Source: Thermoplasmata archaeon
GTDB lineage: Archaea > Thermoplasmatota > Thermoplasmata > Thermoplasmatales > Thermoplasmataceae
Assembly (NCBI GenBank): GCA_021795055.1
Contig: JAJYPW010000041.1
Coordinates: 1-7,598 of the forward strand
Direction of reading: 5' to 3'
DNA length: 7,598 nucleotides
The notes under the pieces were generated by a model. It did not search any database and had not been told where the DNA came from. It worked only from the letters and a program-made list of their open reading frames with translations. The first letter of the stretch is position 1. Every line of letters begins with the position of its first letter. Both the position numbers and the translations under genes were made by a program. Shown here in pieces: positions 6,199 to 7,598 of the stretch.

Positions 6199-7536
6199 AT
6201 GGAAAACCCCGGCAGGCTGTTTGGCACCAACGGGATAAGAGGGGTGCCGAATGAAGATCTTACCTCAGACCTCTGTATCGGCATGGGAAGAGCGATCGCC
6301 TCCCATTTTAATGCTTCCCGCATAGCAATTGCCCGAGACACCAGGCAGAGCGGAGACTATATTTTCTCCCTGGTCAGTGCGGGCCTGCTTTCTGGCGGAT
6401 CAGACCTCACAAATATAGGTACTCTTCCGACACCCGGCCTCCAGATATACTGCAGAATGCACGCCATGCCTGGTGTTATGATAACGGCATCCCACAACCC
6501 GCCGAAATACAACGGGTTGAAGGTGATAGAGCCGGATGGTACCGAGGCATCCAGGCAGACAGAGGAGGACCTCGAAAGGCTTTTCCATTCCGGATCACCT
6601 AAGACGGCCGATTGGCGCTCTCTGGGATCCATAACTTCTGAACCTGAGTTTTACAAGACTTATGTAGAGAGAGTTCTTGATTCAGCAAAAATGGCCGGCA
6701 AGAAAGTGAAATTGAAGATCGCTTTTGACGCTGGCAATGGCGCATCTTATCTCACAACCCCCCTATTGCTGCAGAAGATTGGTGCGAAACTCACCACCCT
6801 CAACTCAAACCCGGACGGTTTGTTCACTTCAAGGGATTCCGAACCCAAGCCGGAAAATCTCACCGCGCTGAGCAGCCTGATGAAATCTGGAGAATATGAC
6901 ATAGGCATCGCCCACGACGGAGATGCCGACAGGTGCGTGTTTTATGATGAAAAGGGCGAGTTCCTCGACGGCAACAGCGTACTCCCGATCATTGCTAAAT
7001 ACTACTGCAAAAGGGGGGATACCGTGGTCACTCCTGTCAGCACCTCTGACTCGCTGGAAGACGTGTGCAAATCCAGTGGTATCAGGCTGATCCGGACTAA
7101 AGTTGGCGCGCCTCTGGTTGCGCGTACGGTCATCCAGGAGAAAGCGACGCTTGGAGGGGAGGAAAATGGAGGCATCATATTCCCCAAACACCAGTACTGC
7201 CGGGACGGGGCTATTGCTGCGATGCTGATCATTTCCATCATGAATTCCACAGGCAAGAAACTGTCAGATCTTCTTTCTGAGATACCAAGGTATCATGTCC
7301 TTAAATCAAGCGTCCAGCGCAAGGGAAAATGGGAGGATATTGAAGCACGGATCAAGAGTGTTGACGGAATTCAGAAAATTGACGAGACCGATGGCCTCAA
7401 GGTTTGGGAGAAAACCGGCTGGGTCCTGATAAGGCCATCGGGAACCGAGCCGATTATCCGCGTTTACTCCAACTCCAAAGACGAGGAGGCTGGGAGAAGG
7501 CTCCTGGCGAAGTATCTCTCAATAGCGGCGCAGTGA
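6199..7536 (+). CDS. glmM: Phosphoglucosamine mutase, archaeal GlmM type (phosphohexomutase family)
   Basis: This 445-residue enzyme should interconvert glucosamine-6-phosphate and glucosamine-1-phosphate in the cytoplasm, feeding UDP-GlcNAc synthesis. All four active-site elements of alpha-D-phosphohexomutases are present and in order: the serine loop TASHNPPKYNG (96-106) with S98 as the phosphorylated residue, the magnesium loop DGDADR (240-245), the sugar-specificity loop GEENGG (320-325), and the phosphate-binding loop RPSGTEP (412-418). The opening RLFGTNGIRG (6-15) and the GEENGG loop are typical of the archaeal GlmM family. Length is normal and no key residue is missing. ATG 6199 directly precedes the conserved start, and a TATA box 24 bases upstream with no ribosome-binding site suggests leaderless expression. 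It diverges from the hexapeptide gene. Archaeal members can also act on mannose or glucose phosphates, so the substrate assignment is less sure than the family. Confidence 0.93.
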   Translation: MENPGRLFGTNGIRGVPNEDLTSDLCIGMGRAIASHFNASRIAIARDTRQSGDYIFSLVSAGLLSGGSDLTNIGTLPTPGLQIYCRMHAMPGVMITASHNPPKYNGLKVIEPDGTEASRQTEEDLERLFHSGSPKTADWRSLGSITSEPEFYKTYVERVLDSAKMAGKKVKLKIAFDAGNGASYLTTPLLLQKIGAKLTTLNSNPDGLFTSRDSEPKPENLTALSSLMKSGEYDIGIAHDGDADRCVFYDEKGEFLDGNSVLPIIAKYYCKRGDTVVTPVSTSDSLEDVCKSSGIRLIRTKVGAPLVARTVIQEKATLGGEENGGIIFPKHQYCRDGAIAAMLIISIMNSTGKKLSDLLSEIPRYHVLKSSVQRKGKWEDIEARIKSVDGIQKIDETDGLKVWEKTGWVLIRPSGTEPIIRVYSNSKDEEAGRRLLAKYLSIAAQ

Positions 7537-7598
7537 GCCGGGCACCATGATAGTGCAAAGATTTGCGTCACCTTTCTATAGCGGATATAAACCTGAGA
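7537..7598. other. Edge of an unresolved neighbouring gene
   Basis: The last 62 bases allow three readings. On the plus strand ATG 7547 opens a frame to the window end (17 codons, beginning MIVQRFASPFYSGY), ten bases after glmM but without a ribosome-binding site. On the minus strand a frame entering from the right ends at TGA 7570-7568 as LRFISAIER, which would be the tail of a convergent gene. GATATAAA at 7584-7591 on the plus strand also resembles a TATA box for a gene starting just outside. I cannot choose between them, and no hairpin-plus-T-run terminator is visible after glmM. Confidence 0.3.

Noticed and set aside
6102..6254. A 50-codon plus-strand frame starting before glmM (begins MDIPGINMHYEV), considered as an upstream small gene
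   Set aside because: It contains the glmM TATA box and runs out of frame into the glmM coding start. It has no ribosome-binding site of its own, and its first bases abut the promoter of the divergent gene.
6829..7256. Minus-strand frames of 120 and 84 codons inside glmM
   Set aside because: They are antisense to the magnesium-binding and sugar-binding loops of the enzyme, which are clearly under coding constraint on the plus strand.
1..7598. Mobile element, CRISPR array, prophage or defence island
   Set aside because: No terminal inverted repeats, transposase or integrase motifs, direct-repeat arrays or nuclease/helicase signatures were seen. Recognised genes are mostly ordinary chromosomal families.

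Overview
The window looks like archaeal chromosome, most probably euryarchaeal and possibly Thermoplasmata. Direct evidence is an archaeal-type EF-1 beta preceded by the small four-knuckle zinc-ribbon protein that usually accompanies it in archaea, an archaeal-type phosphoglucosamine mutase, TATA-box promoters, and probable leaderless starts. The lineage below domain level is inference from gene type and codon habit (frequent AGG and ATA); no rRNA or other firm marker is present.

Layout. Seven protein genes are supported, six on the minus strand and one on the plus strand. Reading the minus strand from right to left: a gamma-carbonic-anhydrase-like hexapeptide protein (6064-5519), a 1227-residue tetratricopeptide-repeat protein (5522-1839) overlapping it by four bases, and a compact membrane site-2 protease (1837-1238) starting one base after the TPR stop. 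This is a tight three-gene operon. A short gap with its own TATA box (around 1219-1212) then leads into a second unit: a 55-residue zinc-ribbon protein (1174-1007), EF-1 beta (997-731), and a membrane-anchored family 2/21-type glycosyltransferase (734 to beyond the left edge) overlapping the EF-1 beta stop. On the plus strand, diverging from the hexapeptide gene across a 134-base gap, is glmM (6199-7536). The last 62 bases hold the edge of an unresolved neighbour.

How they fit together. The zinc-ribbon/EF-1 beta pair belongs to translation elongation. GlmM supplies glucosamine-1-phosphate for UDP-GlcNAc and surface glycans, and the truncated glycosyltransferase would consume activated sugars at the membrane, but the two are in separate transcription units and the link is only thematic. 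The least explained part is the hexapeptide - giant TPR - site-2 protease operon: a scaffold-like solenoid co-translated with an intramembrane protease and a probable metalloenzyme. No mobile element, CRISPR array, tRNA, rRNA or intrinsic terminator was recognised.
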